The position numbers and the translations under genes are program-made. From NCBI GenBank assembly GCA_007133715.1, contig SLMF01000442.1, positions 1 through 15,099 of the forward strand: a stretch of DNA of 15,099 nucleotides, read 5' to 3'. Within the stretch, counting starts at the first letter, position 1. Each line of letters opens with the position of its first letter. Positions 14,531-15,099 of the stretch are shown here, piece after piece. The notes beneath the pieces are model-generated. The model made no database searches and had not been told where the DNA came from. It was given only the letters and a program-made list of their open reading frames with translations. Source of the DNA: Planctomycetaceae bacterium (GTDB lineage: Bacteria; Planctomycetota; Planctomycetia; Pirellulales; Pirellulaceae).

Positions 14531-14566
14531 CTCTGGTATTCTACACCGCTCTGATATTCTACACTG
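14531..14566. repeat. Two-copy 18-bp tandem repeat upstream of the zinc-ribbon gene
   Basis: Copies at 14531-14548 and 14549-14566 match at 16 of 18 bases (core TATTCTACAC). On the minus strand each holds TAGAAT, a -10-like hexamer, about 130 nt upstream of the gene's ATG; TCGACA is 19 nt upstream of the first. It may be a promoter with a duplicated operator. The rest of 14411-14789 shows no gene. Confidence 0.5.
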
Positions 14567-14789
14567 CGCAGGGGTAAGTTTGTCGAGTCTTTGGAAAGAG
14601 ACAGCCCCTCTGGAGTACAAGCAGTATGCATAATAGGCGGATGTCGGCTGAGGATCGGCAAAGAAATGACTGTCGGGTTTTCATGTGAGCGGCAAGACAC
14701 GAGTGCCGCAAAGCACTTGCTGCGTCTCGCCGTAGGTTGGGCACTCCTGCCCGACGATCCCCATGGTTGTCTGTCGAATCTGAGTTTAC

Positions 14790-14854
14790 GGGTGCCACGG
14801 TTGGCTTGTCCAACCGTGTTTTCTGCACTGTTGGAGAAGCCAGCAGTGGCACCC
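14790..14854. repeat. REP-like nested double-hairpin element
   Basis: The outer arms GGGTGCCAC (14790-14798) and GTGGCACCC (14846-14854) are exact inverted copies. Inside are two 9-bp hairpins with 5-nt loops: CACGGTTGG/CCAACCGTG (14796-14804, 14810-14818) and CACTGTTGG/CCAGCAGTG (14826-14834, 14840-14848). The two halves are thus related sequences in opposite orientation, the layout of paired REP (BIME-like) elements. It lies in a 520-bp gene-free stretch. Confidence 0.7.
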
Positions 14855-14887
14855 AACTGGTAAAGTTGACATGGACAGACCAGTAGT

Positions 14888-14928
14888 GCCTCGGTTTTTT
14901 CCGGTCGCTTCGGAACCGGTGGCGAGGC
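14888..14928. terminator. Composite hairpin after the right-edge gene
   Basis: Outer GCCTCG (14888-14893) / CGAGGC (14923-14928) and inner CCGGT (14901-14905) / ACCGG (14915-14919) inverted repeats directly follow the stop codon of the minus-strand gene at the right edge. There is no U-tract in that gene's direction, so it is a weak terminator candidate. Confidence 0.35.
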
Positions 14929-14932
14929 CGCG

Positions 14933-15099
14933 TCAGGAGCCGGCCGGGTGCGGAGCGGCGGAAAACGTGGTGCGGGTGCCGTCGTCGCGTACGGGCAACC
15001 CGGAAATCCGTTGCCGCCAGAACCGGAGCTGTTCGTCGTCCAGCATATTCTCGCGTTCGATGTGGTGACGCAGCTCGGTCTGGGTACCTGCCACCCGCA
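14933..15099 (-). CDS. C-terminal end of an unidentified protein (5' end outside window)
   Basis: On the minus strand a frame is open from the window edge to TGA at 14933-14935, giving 54 residues. It reads like real coding sequence: a charged helical part (TQTELRHHIERENMLDDEQ, then LRFWRQRISGLP) followed by a Thr/Ala/Pro-rich end (TRTTFSAAPHPAGS). Third positions are GC-rich, as in the neighbours. No motif is long enough to name a family. The opposite-strand frame over the same bases (14871-15068) has poor composition and I treat it as a shadow. Confidence 0.55.
   Translation of the reverse strand, partial: RVAGTQTELRHHIERENMLDDEQLRFWRQRISGLPVRDDGTRTTFSAAPHPAGS

Noticed and set aside
14467..14856. 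129-residue minus-strand open frame
   Set aside because: It runs through the REP-like element and the 18-bp tandem repeat, with no ribosome site and no protein-like pattern.

Overview
The window reads as part of a bacterial chromosome from the Planctomycetes, most probably Pirellulales. That placement is an inference from gene content: a UVR-motif protein, a short secreted protein of the kind I associate with DUF6690, a signal-peptide plus DUF11-repeat protein, a secreted PQQ-type propeller with a DPFG tail, and a zinc-ribbon/TM protein with long acidic linkers. GC content is high, intergenic spacing is loose, and there are few long operons. I see no rRNA, tRNA, transposase, CRISPR array or phage gene.

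Layout. 1-318 (+) is the end of a parallel beta-helix protein. 579-1034 (+) is a small Cys-dependent phosphatase behind a promoter-like sequence with a 14-bp palindrome in its spacer. A minus-strand block follows, in transcription order: DUF6690-like protein (5167-4430), maf (4328-3756), a stand-alone type II secretion F-domain protein (3626-2610) and a RhlE-like DEAD-box helicase (2295-1159) whose leader carries a terminator-like hairpin. A DUF11 protein runs rightward at 5373-7664.

The rest is leftward. In transcription order from the right edge: an unidentified C-terminus (15099-14933), a 574-aa zinc-ribbon/TM protein with an 18-bp coding tandem repeat (14410-12686), a PQQ-propeller protein (12480-10921), purH (10667-9102), a UVR-motif protein (8985-8242), a 48-aa lysine-rich protein (8125-7979) and a 78-aa SelW-like protein (7968-7732). 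Promoter- and terminator-like signals between most of these suggest separate transcription units. The last two genes sit 10 nt apart and look like a two-gene operon.

Main discovery. The gap at 7665-8241 hides a SelW/Rdx-family selenoprotein gene. An in-frame UGA (7936-7938) stands exactly where the family has the second residue of its CxxC/CxxU redox motif. It is followed 15 nt later by a short stem-loop with an AGUCU loop, as expected for a bacterial SECIS element. A standard gene caller would stop at the UGA and miss the gene. It predicts that this organism decodes selenocysteine.

Other observations: a 65-bp nested-hairpin REP-like element (14790-14854), an 18-bp tandem repeat upstream of the zinc-ribbon gene, a G11 tract between purH and the UVR gene, and recurrent TTGAC-N17-TARAC promoter-like pairs.
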